Shown here: positions 34,958 to 44,451 of the stretch, piece after piece
Position numbering within the stretch: position 1 is the stretch's first letter
Layout: each line of letters opens with the position of its first letter
Assembly: GCF_900176505.1 (NCBI RefSeq)
Contig: NZ_FWYB01000016.1
Coordinates: forward strand, 87,329-151,328
Direction: 5' to 3'
Length of the DNA stretch: 64,000 bases
Origin: Pedobacter nyackensis
GTDB lineage: Bacteria; Bacteroidota; Bacteroidia; Sphingobacteriales; Sphingobacteriaceae
The notes under the pieces: model-generated
What the model saw: only the letters and a program-made list of their open reading frames with translations
Database searches by the model: none
Told to the model about the DNA's origin: nothing
Position numbers and translations under genes: made by a program

Positions 34958-36889
34958 CTACCAACCTGGATTCTGAACCAGGTTCTTATTGATTTGCATT
35001 TCGTTAACACTGATAGGATTTAAATAATCACGCGCAGTAAACCGCTGGTTATAGAGCAATACTTCCCGATAAAACGACACTGCATCAGATTGAGAAATGT
35101 CCCAGCCTTTAATTGGCTTGTTCAACTCTATATGGGCTGTTTTCCACCTTCTCAGATCCCAATACCTATGACCTTCAAATGCCAGTTCCAGCGTACGTTC
35201 GCGCTGAATAATTTCTCTTAAACCAGCTTTCGTTTTATATTTATCAGGATTAGAAGAGTGATTGGTCCAGGCTACTTCAACTGTAGCTAAACCTGCTCTG
35301 GCTCTTACCTTATTTATCCATTCAGTAATTAAAGGATTATATCCGCTCCCCTGTTCATTCAATGCCTCAGAATACAAAAGATATAAATCTGCCATTCTAA
35401 ATTCAGGCCATGGATATTGCTCTTGATTACTACCTGTTACATTACCATCCGCATCCGCAACCGTTTCGATATTCACTAGCTTTTTAATGGTATAGCTTGT
35501 AATAGAATAATTGGTAATCCCTTGTCTGGCCGCCATTTCCCCTTTTCTGGTTTTAACGGCAAATAAATTGGAGATATCATAATTATTGACCCAATTTCCA
35601 AACCAGATTCCCCTGTCAAACCCCAGATAAGCGTAAAAACGTTCTTCTCTGCCAAAATGCATTTTAACAGTACTCTCCCCTTTTAAAACATGGTACTTGT
35701 CGGCTTCTTCTGAAGTTTGCAAACTATATCTTTGCGCATAAGGGTAATCTTTGTCTTCCTCAATGGGTACCCCATTTGCAGAGTAAAACATTTCAACAAA
35801 TTTTATTGTCGGAGCTAAACATCCCTTTGGTCCACTTCCACTAACTCCAGAGGTGATAAGAGGCATAGACCAACGTTGCATATCAGTTGCCCGGCTCTGC
35901 GTATTCACCCATATATTTTCGATATTATTAACTTTATCGGTAAGAGCCGTCCTTAGGTCCAGCTGGGTTAATATGGAATCATTTTCACCTATCTTATATC
36001 CGCTATTTCCAGCAAAATGTTGTAGCCCATATCCTATGCGCTCACAAAGTTCCACTGCATTTTTACAGGCAACAACTGCGCTATCCCACTTTACCGGATT
36101 GTAAACGCTACTAATTAATTGCCTCCCTTTCTTATCTTTAAAAGATGCATAATCGGTGTTGCCGTTAAATAAAGGGCTAGCCGCTGTAACAAGCACCTTG
36201 GCTTTAAGTGCCAAAACCATTGCTCTGGTAACGCGGCCCAGTTCTGAAGATTCAGTTCCCTGAAGCCTATCTGGTAAATCCGTTATAGCAGCAGATTCGT
36301 TTAATAGTTCCACAATATATTTCACCACCTCATCAACAGGTTCTCTGTACACATGAACCTCATCTGTACTGCTACCTAACGGAATATTTTCACGGCCAAT
36401 CGGAATGGGACCATAACTTCTTAATAAGACAAAATGATAATAGGCTTTTAAAAATTTCACTTCAGCAATCCACCTTTGTCGCTCATACTGTTCCAAATCA
36501 GATACTTTATGAATATTGTCCAGGAAAATATTGCAATCCCTGATCCCCTGAAAAAGTGGACGTCCCTGCCTTGTTCCTTCCCAGTAATTAGCTAAAGGAT
36601 CAGACACGTTCTGGAGGCCCCGGGCTATATTTACTATATCTCCGTTAACATCGGCCAAAGGAACAGGTTGCCACACTTCATCCGCCGCATTAAATGCTGC
36701 GTTGGTATTAAAATGCCCATTTCTTGGCATATAGGAATAGCATGTGGCTAAAAATCTTTGGGCAGAAGACCGCAAAGTAAATGCGTAATCAATGGTTGGT
36801 ACATTGTCCGGAACTACATCCAGGTATTTCTGGCACGAAGTTGAAATGCTTAGAAACCCAATAATTATTAATAATCTATAATTTTTCAT
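34958..36889 (-). CDS. SusD/RagB family glycan-binding lipoprotein
   Basis: 643 residues, full glycan-SusD size. Lipobox LSISTSCQKYLDVVPDN, TPR-like N-terminal helices (EVKFLKAYYHFVLLRSYGPI), and the RagB C-terminal block (RMADLYLLYSEALNEQGSGY; RERTLELAFEGHRYWDLRRW). Three bases after susC, so translation is coupled. It binds oligosaccharide at the cell surface and closes the SusC channel. Its length and the neighbouring GH27 and GH28-like enzymes point to a branched plant glycan. Confidence 0.95.
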   Translation of the reverse strand: MKNYRLLIIIGFLSISTSCQKYLDVVPDNVPTIDYAFTLRSSAQRFLATCYSYMPRNGHFNTNAAFNAADEVWQPVPLADVNGDIVNIARGLQNVSDPLANYWEGTRQGRPLFQGIRDCNIFLDNIHKVSDLEQYERQRWIAEVKFLKAYYHFVLLRSYGPIPIGRENIPLGSSTDEVHVYREPVDEVVKYIVELLNESAAITDLPDRLQGTESSELGRVTRAMVLALKAKVLVTAASPLFNGNTDYASFKDKKGRQLISSVYNPVKWDSAVVACKNAVELCERIGYGLQHFAGNSGYKIGENDSILTQLDLRTALTDKVNNIENIWVNTQSRATDMQRWSMPLITSGVSGSGPKGCLAPTIKFVEMFYSANGVPIEEDKDYPYAQRYSLQTSEEADKYHVLKGESTVKMHFGREERFYAYLGFDRGIWFGNWVNNYDISNLFAVKTRKGEMAARQGITNYSITSYTIKKLVNIETVADADGNVTGSNQEQYPWPEFRMADLYLLYSEALNEQGSGYNPLITEWINKVRARAGLATVEVAWTNHSSNPDKYKTKAGLREIIQRERTLELAFEGHRYWDLRRWKTAHIELNKPIKGWDISQSDAVSFYREVLLYNQRFTARDYLNPISVNEMQINKNLVQNPGW

Positions 36890-36892
36890 TTT

Positions 36893-39800
36893 TTAAATCC
36901 CCATGTTAATACCAAAATTTATTACTCGTTGTACCGGATATCCCAGGCCTTTGCCGCCCATTTCTATATCCCATAGGTCAAAACCCGTTAAAGTATATAG
37001 ATTGGTCGCCGTAGCATAGAATCGAAGATTATTGATTTTTACTCTTTTCGTTAGCGTTTGTGGTAGTTTATAACCAATTTCTACTTGTTTTAACCTAAGA
37101 AATGCACCATTACGCATAAACCAGGTACTAGCCTGACTATTGTTGTTATTTGCATACGCCGTTAAACGCGGCCACAATGCATATAAGTCTCTATTTTCCT
37201 CCGACCAATGATCTTTTGCATAAGCATCAATCAGCTGGGTATTATTTACAAAAGGCGAGGTTTGGTCCACATCAATCCAGAAAGACGACTTCGCTGAGCC
37301 CTGAAGAAAAGCAGAAAAATCAAAATTCTTGTAACTGGCAGAAAAGCCAGCACCATAAATAATTTCAGGATTTGTAGGAAAGCCTATTGGCACCTGGTCT
37401 TTTACAGTAATCTGCCCATCACCATCTACATCACGATATTTAATATCTCCACCCCTGGTAATAAAGCCACCAAAATTCTGTGTTGGAGAACTCCTCACTT
37501 CTTCATCATCAATAAATAAGCGTTCAGCAATGTATCCAAAACGCTGTGAAGTAGATTGCCCGGCTTTATATTGCCAGTAGTTATCATAAATAGGCTCTTC
37601 ATACTCAGTATACATATTTTTCGCATACGTCATGTTACCTCTGATTGATAGCGACCAGTTTCTTCCCAGATGTTCGTCATAGTTTAGGGATAAATCAACC
37701 GCCCTGCTTTTTGCACCGCCCACATTTGCTTTTGGCGTTGCCCCCTGAAGTCCCATAGTTTTAGGGATAGAGGCTCTTGGCATTAATATATTATAGCGTT
37801 TTTCTATAAAATATTCCGCAATTAGCTCAAGTTTGTTCTTGATTCCTATTTCGAGACCAAAAGTGGAATTTGCCGCTGTTTCCCAGGTAATTTCTGTATT
37901 CTCATACCTATTTAAAGATATTCCGTTTATGCTTGAGCCGGTGGTTCCAAAATTCGCGCCGAATGCAGAATTATTCATATTCACCTCCGACAGGTAAAAA
38001 AACCTTTCCTCGCTACTTCCAATGGCATCATTTCCCACTAATCCATAATTCCCACGTACTCTTAATTTTGTAATAAATGAGCTTAGCGGTTTAAAGAACT
38101 TCTCATTAGAAATTGCCCAGGCCATGCCTACTGAAGGAAAGAAACCGAAACGTTTGCTCGAATGAAAGCGCTCTGAACCATTATACCCGAAATTAAATTC
38201 AGTAAAATATCTGCTGTCATAGCTATAGGTGGCTCTACCAGATACGCCAAGATTCCTTGCGGCCAAAGATTCCTGCAAACTATTTGCATTACCTGCTAAT
38301 CTCGACTGCATGGTAAAGACCGCCATACCGGAAAAAAGGTGCTTTTGTGCAAAAGTCCGGCTATAATTAGCTGCGGTTTGCATATAAAACTCTGATGAAA
38401 CGGTTTCCTCCCCGGGACTGAAACTTAGAAAATCTGTTCCACTATCAGGATTGATTGCAGCAAGCTCATAAGTATTGTTGATTTTATCGTAAGTACTTAC
38501 CTTATACATAAAGGGGTTGTAAGCACGGGTTACATCAAAATATGCCCTTCTATTCGTGTTAAACATTCCGTTTACAGCAAGACCAGGCGTGATGAAAGAA
38601 AGATCTTGCTTTAATTCTAATTGCGCGAGCATCAGAGAGCGTGAGTACTCTTTATAACCCTTAACCATATCAGCATAAGGATTAAGAAAACCGCCCTGAT
38701 CAGAATTTCCAAAAAGAATGTGGTTTGCCGAGCTGAATTTATTTGTAGGCTCGTAATAGGGTAAGAACATGGTCTGTGGCGCATGCATCACTTTATTATA
38801 AATACCCGATCCCCCATCAATAGGTCCATTATAATCGTCAAACAATCCATTCAACCGAACACCAAGCGTAGTTCCTTTAGCCACGTTTATGGAAACATTT
38901 GAACGTAAACTAAAGGTTTTAAGATCGATATTACTATTGAAATTATTTCGCTGATCAACTTTAAGAATTCCGTTATCCTGTGCAAATGTTCCGGAAACGT
39001 AATAGGTAGCAACCTGGCCACCTCCACTGAGGCTCATATTTGCCCTTTGATTGACGGTTTGCTTTTTAAATAATTCCTCTTGCCAGTTTACAACAGGAAA
39101 CGCAACAGGATTCACGCCAGATTCAGTATTGTCAATTTTACTTTGTGAATAAAGGATCCCCTGCCCGGAAGGATCCCTTGTTAAAACGGCCTGGGTATGC
39201 ATTTTCATGTAGGAGACCGGATCAGCAAGTTCCAAATCTCTTGTCGCAGCAGAAATAGAGTTCTCCACACGTACACTAATTTTAGGTTTTCCTTCCTTAC
39301 CCTGTTTAGTGGTAACTAAAATAACACCATTCGCACCTCTTGCACCATATAGGGCATTGGCCGTAGCGTCTTTCATAATCGAAAAACTCTCAATATCATC
39401 TGGAGTTAACCTGGCAAGCTCTGTTGTGGTGTACTCCATGTTATCAATAAGGATAAGCGGCTCCTTCTTATAGCCAAAAGTGGTTGCCCCACGAATAAAA
39501 AATTCAGCATTGTCCTGGCCAGGCTCCCCACTTCTCTGAAACGCGATAACTCCCGCAACACGGCCAGCCAATGCGGTTGTGAGGTTACTGGAAGGAACTT
39601 TAAGTTCGCTTGGTTTAATGGTAGTAATTGATCCTACTACAGATTCCTTCTTTTGTGTTCCAAAAGCAACAATAACGGTTTCGTCAAGCTGATTATCAGA
39701 GGGCTTAAGTGTCACATTGATTACGGACTTTCCTCTTACAGAAATTTCCTGACTAACATAGCCAACCATACTAAAAACAACCACGGCACTTTCATCAGCT

Positions 39801-40342
39801 ACATCCAGAATATATTTACCGTTCAAATCGGTTGTTGTCCCAATTTGTGTCTTTCCCTTAACTGCAATTGAAACACCTGGCAAAGGCCCGACCGTATCTC
39901 TAACCGCCCCTCTGATTTCTTTCACAATTCGATTAACCGGAGCTTTCAAACCGGGTGGACTTGAGCTCCCTACGGGACTGACCTTCTCTTTTCTTATAAT
40001 CAGTGTTTTATCTTCAATCGTCCATTTAATGGCTTTTTTGGAGAAAACCTGATCAAACACTTCTTGCAATGAAGCATTTATAAACTTAACATCAGCTGCA
40101 GCTGCGGAATTAATTAAATCTCCATCGCAAACGATCTGGTAGCCGGTTTGCTTCGTAATTTCTTTAAAAATAGTTTTAACGGACACCCCCTTTTGCGAAA
40201 AAGTAATCTTCTGGGCAAGACCAGAGGCACTGACTTCCATTAATAAAGCAACCATAATAAGGATGATCAACTTCATAATACGTAATATTTGATTAGGTCT
40301 ACGCATAACGCGTTCAGACCTAAATAGATCGTAAAAATTCAT
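36893..40342 (-). CDS. SusC/RagA TonB-dependent glycan transporter with STN domain
   Basis: 1149 residues from the chosen ATG (MNFYDLFRSERVMRRPNQ), the usual beginning of Pedobacter SusC proteins; an in-frame start 14 codons upstream is less likely. Signal helix MKLIILIMVALLMEVSASGL; STN domain about 50-125; carboxypeptidase-regulatory-like domain about 145-220; plug with FIRGATTFGYKKEPLILIDN and SIMKDATANALYGARGANGV; barrel to VQRVINFGINMGI. It imports the glycan captured by SusD and signals through STN to the FecR upstream. A structured 60-base element separates it from fecR. Confidence 0.95.
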   Translation of the reverse strand: MNFYDLFRSERVMRRPNQILRIMKLIILIMVALLMEVSASGLAQKITFSQKGVSVKTIFKEITKQTGYQIVCDGDLINSAAAADVKFINASLQEVFDQVFSKKAIKWTIEDKTLIIRKEKVSPVGSSSPPGLKAPVNRIVKEIRGAVRDTVGPLPGVSIAVKGKTQIGTTTDLNGKYILDVADESAVVVFSMVGYVSQEISVRGKSVINVTLKPSDNQLDETVIVAFGTQKKESVVGSITTIKPSELKVPSSNLTTALAGRVAGVIAFQRSGEPGQDNAEFFIRGATTFGYKKEPLILIDNMEYTTTELARLTPDDIESFSIMKDATANALYGARGANGVILVTTKQGKEGKPKISVRVENSISAATRDLELADPVSYMKMHTQAVLTRDPSGQGILYSQSKIDNTESGVNPVAFPVVNWQEELFKKQTVNQRANMSLSGGGQVATYYVSGTFAQDNGILKVDQRNNFNSNIDLKTFSLRSNVSINVAKGTTLGVRLNGLFDDYNGPIDGGSGIYNKVMHAPQTMFLPYYEPTNKFSSANHILFGNSDQGGFLNPYADMVKGYKEYSRSLMLAQLELKQDLSFITPGLAVNGMFNTNRRAYFDVTRAYNPFMYKVSTYDKINNTYELAAINPDSGTDFLSFSPGEETVSSEFYMQTAANYSRTFAQKHLFSGMAVFTMQSRLAGNANSLQESLAARNLGVSGRATYSYDSRYFTEFNFGYNGSERFHSSKRFGFFPSVGMAWAISNEKFFKPLSSFITKLRVRGNYGLVGNDAIGSSEERFFYLSEVNMNNSAFGANFGTTGSSINGISLNRYENTEITWETAANSTFGLEIGIKNKLELIAEYFIEKRYNILMPRASIPKTMGLQGATPKANVGGAKSRAVDLSLNYDEHLGRNWSLSIRGNMTYAKNMYTEYEEPIYDNYWQYKAGQSTSQRFGYIAERLFIDDEEVRSSPTQNFGGFITRGGDIKYRDVDGDGQITVKDQVPIGFPTNPEIIYGAGFSASYKNFDFSAFLQGSAKSSFWIDVDQTSPFVNNTQLIDAYAKDHWSEENRDLYALWPRLTAYANNNNSQASTWFMRNGAFLRLKQVEIGYKLPQTLTKRVKINNLRFYATATNLYTLTGFDLWDIEMGGKGLGYPVQRVINFGINMGI

Positions 40343-40400
40343 ACATTTGGTAATTGGGTTTATATTGGTTGATTCTAAGAACATCTATTCAAGTCATAAA

Positions 40401-40460
40401 CCTGAACTTCGCCGTGGCTTCGAGGGCAAATCGAAGTCACGGTAATTTTGCAAATTCAGG
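40401..40460 (-). other. Nested hairpin between fecR and susC
   Basis: An inner stem CCGTGGCTTCGA with TCGAAGTCACGG (one mismatch, seven-base loop) is enclosed by CCTGAA and TTCAGG. It lies in the 123-base gap between the two genes. No T run follows on the coding strand, so it is not an intrinsic terminator; mRNA processing, stabilisation or attenuation is possible. Confidence 0.6.
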
Positions 40461-40465
40461 TAAAA

Positions 40466-41704
40466 TTATTTTTGCACAATGATCCTCCTTCCCTCTACTT
40501 TAAAGTGAATTTCTCCTGTTAACTCTAATATGGATAGCACTTTTGAAACATTCGAATAACGATTAACAGATCCCCAGACAGTTTTATCTGATACATCAGC
40601 CTTATAAACTATCTCCACATCGTACCACCTGGATATTTCCTTCATGATACTTTCAATAGGCTCATTTTCAAAAAAGAACTGTCCGTTTTTCCAGGCGATT
40701 TCAGTTAATGGATCAATCTCAATAACATCAATACGACTGGAATGTCTGGAAATTTTAGCTTGCTGACCAGGCTTTAAAATGGTTTGATCTGTTGCAGATC
40801 CATTTAAAGGAAGAACCTTAACCGCTCCTTCAAGCAGTGTAGTTTTTGTTTCCTGATCATCAGCATAGGAGTTTACGTTGAAATGCGTTCCTAATACCTC
40901 AATCATCTGCCTTTCACACTTCACCAAAAAAGGCATTCTTGTCCGCTTATCCCTCATTACTTTAGCCACTTCGAAGTAGGCTTCGCCCCTTAACTCCACC
41001 TTTCGTTCTTCCAGGCCCGCAAAACTTAAAGGAAACTTAAGTACAGATTCGGCATTAAGCCAAACCTTGGTACCATCAGGCAAATTTACCTGATATTGCC
41101 CCCCACGTGGAGTTGAAATGGTATTGGTTAATCCCTTTATTTTGGCTTTTTCTCCTTGTTGGTCCTGCCCCTCGCCTACTGTATAAATCAATTTTCCATC
41201 TTCAGTTTTTGTAACGCTGACACCGGCCTGGTTGGACAAATTTCCCTTGGCAGCCTCATTTAATATAATCTTTGATCCATCTGCAAGTGTCAGTATCGCT
41301 TTCGGTCCTCCAGGGCCTATCTGAGCCCCAGAATAGCTTTCATTTTCATGGCTTGCCTGCCAATCAGTATAAAAGAGGACTGCCAATCCTGCACATAATA
41401 AAAATACAGCTGCTACAGCAAACCTGAACCATAAGCGTGCAGGAAGTGAAGGACCTTTATATTTAGCCTCATTCACCTGCAAAATGATATTTTTCCTGGC
41501 CTGAATTAATGCCGCTTTAACCTCAGGTAACTCATTGAATTTTCCCTGAACCTGTTCTTCAAGTTCAGCATCTATCAGTTCTTTAAAAAAAGATTCGTAT
41601 TCCGCAGCATGCAACAACTCAAAAATCGCATACGTCTCTTCTTCTGTACATTGATTTGCAATATACTTTTTAAACAATACCGTTATTTCCTGTGGAGTCT
41701 TCAA
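40466..41704 (-). CDS. FecR family anti-sigma factor
   Basis: 412 residues with all expected parts: cytoplasmic anti-sigma domain to about 95 (ITVLFKKYIANQCTEEETYA), membrane helix LWFRFAVAAVFLLCAGLAVL, periplasmic FecR domain (STPRGGQYQVNLPDGTKVWL; KVELRGEAYFEVAKVMRDKR; MIEVLGTHFNVNSYADDQET) and STN-like C-terminus (IMKEISRWYDVEIVYKADVS). It pairs with the sigma factor 64 bases upstream and the STN-bearing SusC downstream. It is the intact counterpart to the truncated FecR-like protein in the other locus. Confidence 0.95.
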   Translation of the reverse strand: MKTPQEITVLFKKYIANQCTEEETYAIFELLHAAEYESFFKELIDAELEEQVQGKFNELPEVKAALIQARKNIILQVNEAKYKGPSLPARLWFRFAVAAVFLLCAGLAVLFYTDWQASHENESYSGAQIGPGGPKAILTLADGSKIILNEAAKGNLSNQAGVSVTKTEDGKLIYTVGEGQDQQGEKAKIKGLTNTISTPRGGQYQVNLPDGTKVWLNAESVLKFPLSFAGLEERKVELRGEAYFEVAKVMRDKRTRMPFLVKCERQMIEVLGTHFNVNSYADDQETKTTLLEGAVKVLPLNGSATDQTILKPGQQAKISRHSSRIDVIEIDPLTEIAWKNGQFFFENEPIESIMKEISRWYDVEIVYKADVSDKTVWGSVNRYSNVSKVLSILELTGEIHFKVEGRRIIVQK

Positions 41705-41768
41705 AATATGCTCTTTATAGGTAATACGGTTAACTCGGGCAAAGTCCCTGCTCTAAATCATTTTTTTT

Positions 41769-42377
41769 TTAAAGAAGTGCTTTCAAGAATGATAAACTGA
41801 TAAAAACAGGAGATAACAAATTAGAAAGCAACATTTGTGCTTTGATGAATTTGCTGGATTTCAAAAGATGATCGCTAACCGTTGAAGTGGAGATATGAAG
41901 CAAATCACTCACCTCATTATAGCTTTTCCCTTCAATTTTACATAGAGTAAAAACCTGTTTTCGTTGCGGAGAGAGTTGTGCTACTGCGTTTAAGAAAATC
42001 TGGTTACTTTCTTTATAAATCAGTTCCTCTTCAATATGACTGTATGTACTGGTATTTATTTCTGTAAAATGCGTTTCCAACTTTTTGGCAACAGCCAGCT
42101 TCCTGAAATGATCATAAATCATATTTCTTGCAATCTGGTGCAAAAATGAATTAAACGCTTTATCAGGATCTATCCTACTCCGCTTTTCCCAGAGTTTAAC
42201 AAAAACTTCCTGAAGGATTTCCTGTGCAAGGTCTGCATCCTTAACCATCCTTAAAATATTCCCGTAAATTTGCACACTGAACCGATCATAAAGTTCATGA
42301 AAAGAACTATGATCATGATTGATTAATCTAATCAACAGCGCTTTTACAGATAAAGTATCGTTGCTTTTCTCTATCAT
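41769..42377 (-). CDS. ECF RNA polymerase sigma factor
   Basis: 202 residues: region 2 (FHELYDRFSVQIYGNILRMV; LAQEILQEVFVKLWEKRSRI) and region 4 (AQLSPQRKQVFTLCKIEGKS; YNEVSDLLHISTSTVSDHLL), with a hydrophobic C-terminal tail (LLSNLLSPVFISLSFLKALL) seen in many Bacteroidetes family members. It is the first gene of the PUL and should direct transcription of the susCD block when released by FecR. Confidence 0.95.
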   Translation of the reverse strand: MIEKSNDTLSVKALLIRLINHDHSSFHELYDRFSVQIYGNILRMVKDADLAQEILQEVFVKLWEKRSRIDPDKAFNSFLHQIARNMIYDHFRKLAVAKKLETHFTEINTSTYSHIEEELIYKESNQIFLNAVAQLSPQRKQVFTLCKIEGKSYNEVSDLLHISTSTVSDHLLKSSKFIKAQMLLSNLLSPVFISLSFLKALL

Positions 42378-42551
42378 ATTAACCCTTCACATCTTAATAT
42401 GAAAACTCTGTTTACATTTGGTTTGTCAATCCAAAGTACAAATACAGATAAAAAAATAACTCAGCCGTTTAGGCCTAGTATTCAAGAATCTTAGCATTTT
42501 CATGAACCAAAAAAAACAGAGATAATATGATAATGGAGAAGGAAAGGCAAT

Positions 42552-42577
42552 AAAAAAGGGATTCGTTAGAATCCCTC
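42552..42577 (-). terminator. Terminator overlapping the end of the rluA-like gene
   Basis: GGGATTC, loop GTTA, GAATCCC; on the minus strand it is followed by TTTTTT. The TAA stop codon of the rluA-like gene forms three of the four loop bases, so coding sequence and terminator are merged. Confidence 0.85.
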
Positions 42578-43252
42578 AAATTTTTCCCAAAAGCCGTCAA
42601 CCGGCAATTTTGCAAAGATATTTACCGGTTCTTTTTTAACCGGATGTATAAACTGAAGTCGACGTGCATGTAAGCAGATACTGCCTTTGCGACTACCCCT
42701 CGGATAACCATATTTATTATCACCTACAATCGGGCAGCCCATAGTAGACAGTTGTACCCGGATCTGGTGTGATCTACCAGTTAGGGGATCTACCTCAATT
42801 AAATAATAACCATTTAATTCGCCAATAAGTCGATAGCTTAGTTCTGAGCGCTGACTACCCGGAACTTCCGTATTATACGGAGTAACCACATTCTTTTGTG
42901 GATTTTTAATTAACCAATGCACAAGCGTACCTGATGCATTTGCAGGTTTATTACGAACCACTGCCCAGTAAGTTTTTTTTACCTCTCTGTTTTTAAACAA
43001 GGCGTTTACCCTTTCCAGGGCCTTACTTGTCTTGGCAAAAAGGATCACCCCACTTACCGGTCTGTCCAGACGATGGACTACCCCTAAAAAGGCACTGTTA
43101 GGCTTATTATATTTTTCCGCCAGGTACTTTTTCACCTGCTCGTCTAATGGCTCATCCCCTGTCTCATCAACCTGCACAATATCCCCAGCACGTTTCATTA
43201 CGGCAATTAGGTGATTGTCTTCGTAAAGAATATCTCTATCAGTAACCGGCAT
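42566..43252 (-). CDS. RluA family pseudouridine synthase
   Basis: 228 residues. The catalytic block GVVHRLDRPVSGVILFAKTS holds the invariant Asp of the HRLD motif, and GRSHQIRVQLSTMGCPIVGD is the second family signature. There is no S4 domain at the N-terminus. It converts uridine to pseudouridine in rRNA or tRNA; which site cannot be told from sequence. Its ATG overlaps the panB stop (TAATG), so the two genes are co-transcribed, a common pairing in Bacteroidetes. Confidence 0.93.
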   Translation of the reverse strand: MPVTDRDILYEDNHLIAVMKRAGDIVQVDETGDEPLDEQVKKYLAEKYNKPNSAFLGVVHRLDRPVSGVILFAKTSKALERVNALFKNREVKKTYWAVVRNKPANASGTLVHWLIKNPQKNVVTPYNTEVPGSQRSELSYRLIGELNGYYLIEVDPLTGRSHQIRVQLSTMGCPIVGDNKYGYPRGSRKGSICLHARRLQFIHPVKKEPVNIFAKLPVDGFWEKFEGF

Positions 43253-44067
43253 TAATATTGTTCTTTTTCGTTTGGAAAATCATTCCCTTTAACATCTCTG
43301 ATATAGGACTGTGCAGCTTCCTTGATGCCTTCATACAAATTCAGATACTGACGAAGGAAACGCGGTTTAAAACCTTTAGTTAAGCCAATCATGTCGTTCA
43401 CTACCAACACCTGTCCATCGCAGTCAGGACCAGCGCCAATACCGATAGTTGGAATATGTAAGCTTTCGGAAACCTCCTTACCCAATTTCGCAGGGATTTT
43501 TTCCAATACCACAGCAAAACAACCGGCTTCCTGCAAAGCAAGCGCATCAGTTTTCAATTTATCAGCTTCAGCTTCATCTTTTGCCCTTACCGTATAAGTA
43601 CCAAATTTATATATGGATTGTGGTGTTAAACCTAAATGCCCCATCACCGGAATACCTGCAGTGATGATGCGTAGTATAGAGTCTACTATTTCAGTACCTC
43701 CTTCAAGTTTTACACCATGCGCACCGGATTCTTTCATGATACGGATGGCAGAATTTAAAGCTTCTTTCGAATTACCCTGGTAAGAACCAAATGGCAAATC
43801 AACCACTACAAAGGAGCGTGATGCGCCTCTAACAACCGACTGCGCATGATAGATCATCTGATCTAATGTAATTGGAAGCGTCGTTTCATGGCCAGCCATA
43901 ACATTAGAAGCTGAATCACCAACTAATAATACATCAAGACCAGCATCATCAAGGATGGTAGCCATTGAGTAATCGTATGCAGTTAACATGGAGATCTTCT
44001 CCCCCTGTTGTTTCATTTCCTGTAATATATGAGTAGTTATTCGCTTTACTTCTTTATTTACCGACAT
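43252..44067 (-). CDS. panB: 3-methyl-2-oxobutanoate hydroxymethyltransferase
   Basis: 271 residues, the first step of pantothenate synthesis: 5,10-methylene-tetrahydrofolate plus 2-oxoisovalerate gives ketopantoate. Recognised by ISMLTAYDYSMATILDDAGL, DVLLVGDSASNVMAGHETTL (metal-binding Asp), GAHGVKLEGGTEIVDSILRI, VMGHLGLTPQSIYKFGTY and IGIGAGPDCDGQVLV. It is cytoplasmic. No other pan gene is near. A -7 box TAATTTTG lies about 25 bases upstream (44089-44096). Confidence 0.97.
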   Translation of the reverse strand: MSVNKEVKRITTHILQEMKQQGEKISMLTAYDYSMATILDDAGLDVLLVGDSASNVMAGHETTLPITLDQMIYHAQSVVRGASRSFVVVDLPFGSYQGNSKEALNSAIRIMKESGAHGVKLEGGTEIVDSILRIITAGIPVMGHLGLTPQSIYKFGTYTVRAKDEAEADKLKTDALALQEAGCFAVVLEKIPAKLGKEVSESLHIPTIGIGAGPDCDGQVLVVNDMIGLTKGFKPRFLRQYLNLYEGIKEAAQSYIRDVKGNDFPNEKEQY

Positions 44068-44299
44068 GCTTTTATAGTTTTATTGAAGCAAAATTAGTTT
44101 TTACAATTGAAATAAAGACTGTTTTCTTCTTTTTGTGACATTCCTTACCCTGAATTCAATTTGCCTTACAACTTCTTTGAGGTCAGTATCCCGCCACGAC
44201 CTGCATTTAAATAGCAATGTCAAATCCGCAATAAATTAAGGATGAGGGTGCCTAAAAATGCTTTTGCGATTTAACTTTTCAATATTATCAAAAAAAATC

Positions 44300-44330
44300 T
44301 TGAATAAAACACTGCAAAATCCTATCTTTG
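44300..44330 (+). promoter_or_regulatory. carA promoter
   Basis: TTG, 20 bases, then TATCTTTG, an exact TAnnTTTG -7 box. Transcription would start near 44337, leaving a leader of about 115 bases. The rest of the 384-base gap (44068-44299) shows nothing else I can name, apart from the panB -7 box. Confidence 0.6.
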
Positions 44331-44337
44331 TACCCTG

Positions 44338-44420
44338 AAATGAAGGGGTTAATTAACAGCACATTTGTTAAAAACATAATCGGTATCAAAACCGCATCCA
44401 AATCCCCGTTTTCTTCATTT
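44338..44420 (+). other. Possible structured leader of carA
   Basis: AAATGAAGGGG at the predicted RNA 5' end can pair with CCCC plus TTCATTT (six-base bulge) about 60 bases downstream, and a small CGGT/ACCG hairpin lies inside. A six-T run follows the closing arm. The fold is suggestive only; no known riboswitch is recognised. Confidence 0.3.
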
Positions 44421-44451
44421 TTTACACCAATAATTTCTCATTATAACTACA

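Noticed and set aside
32077..42577. The near-identical GGGATTC hairpins at both ends of the susCD block as inverted repeats of a mobile unit
   Set aside because: Both are ordinary terminators in the same orientation with respect to their genes; the shared stem is only seven bases plus A/T runs, and there is no transposase or target duplication.
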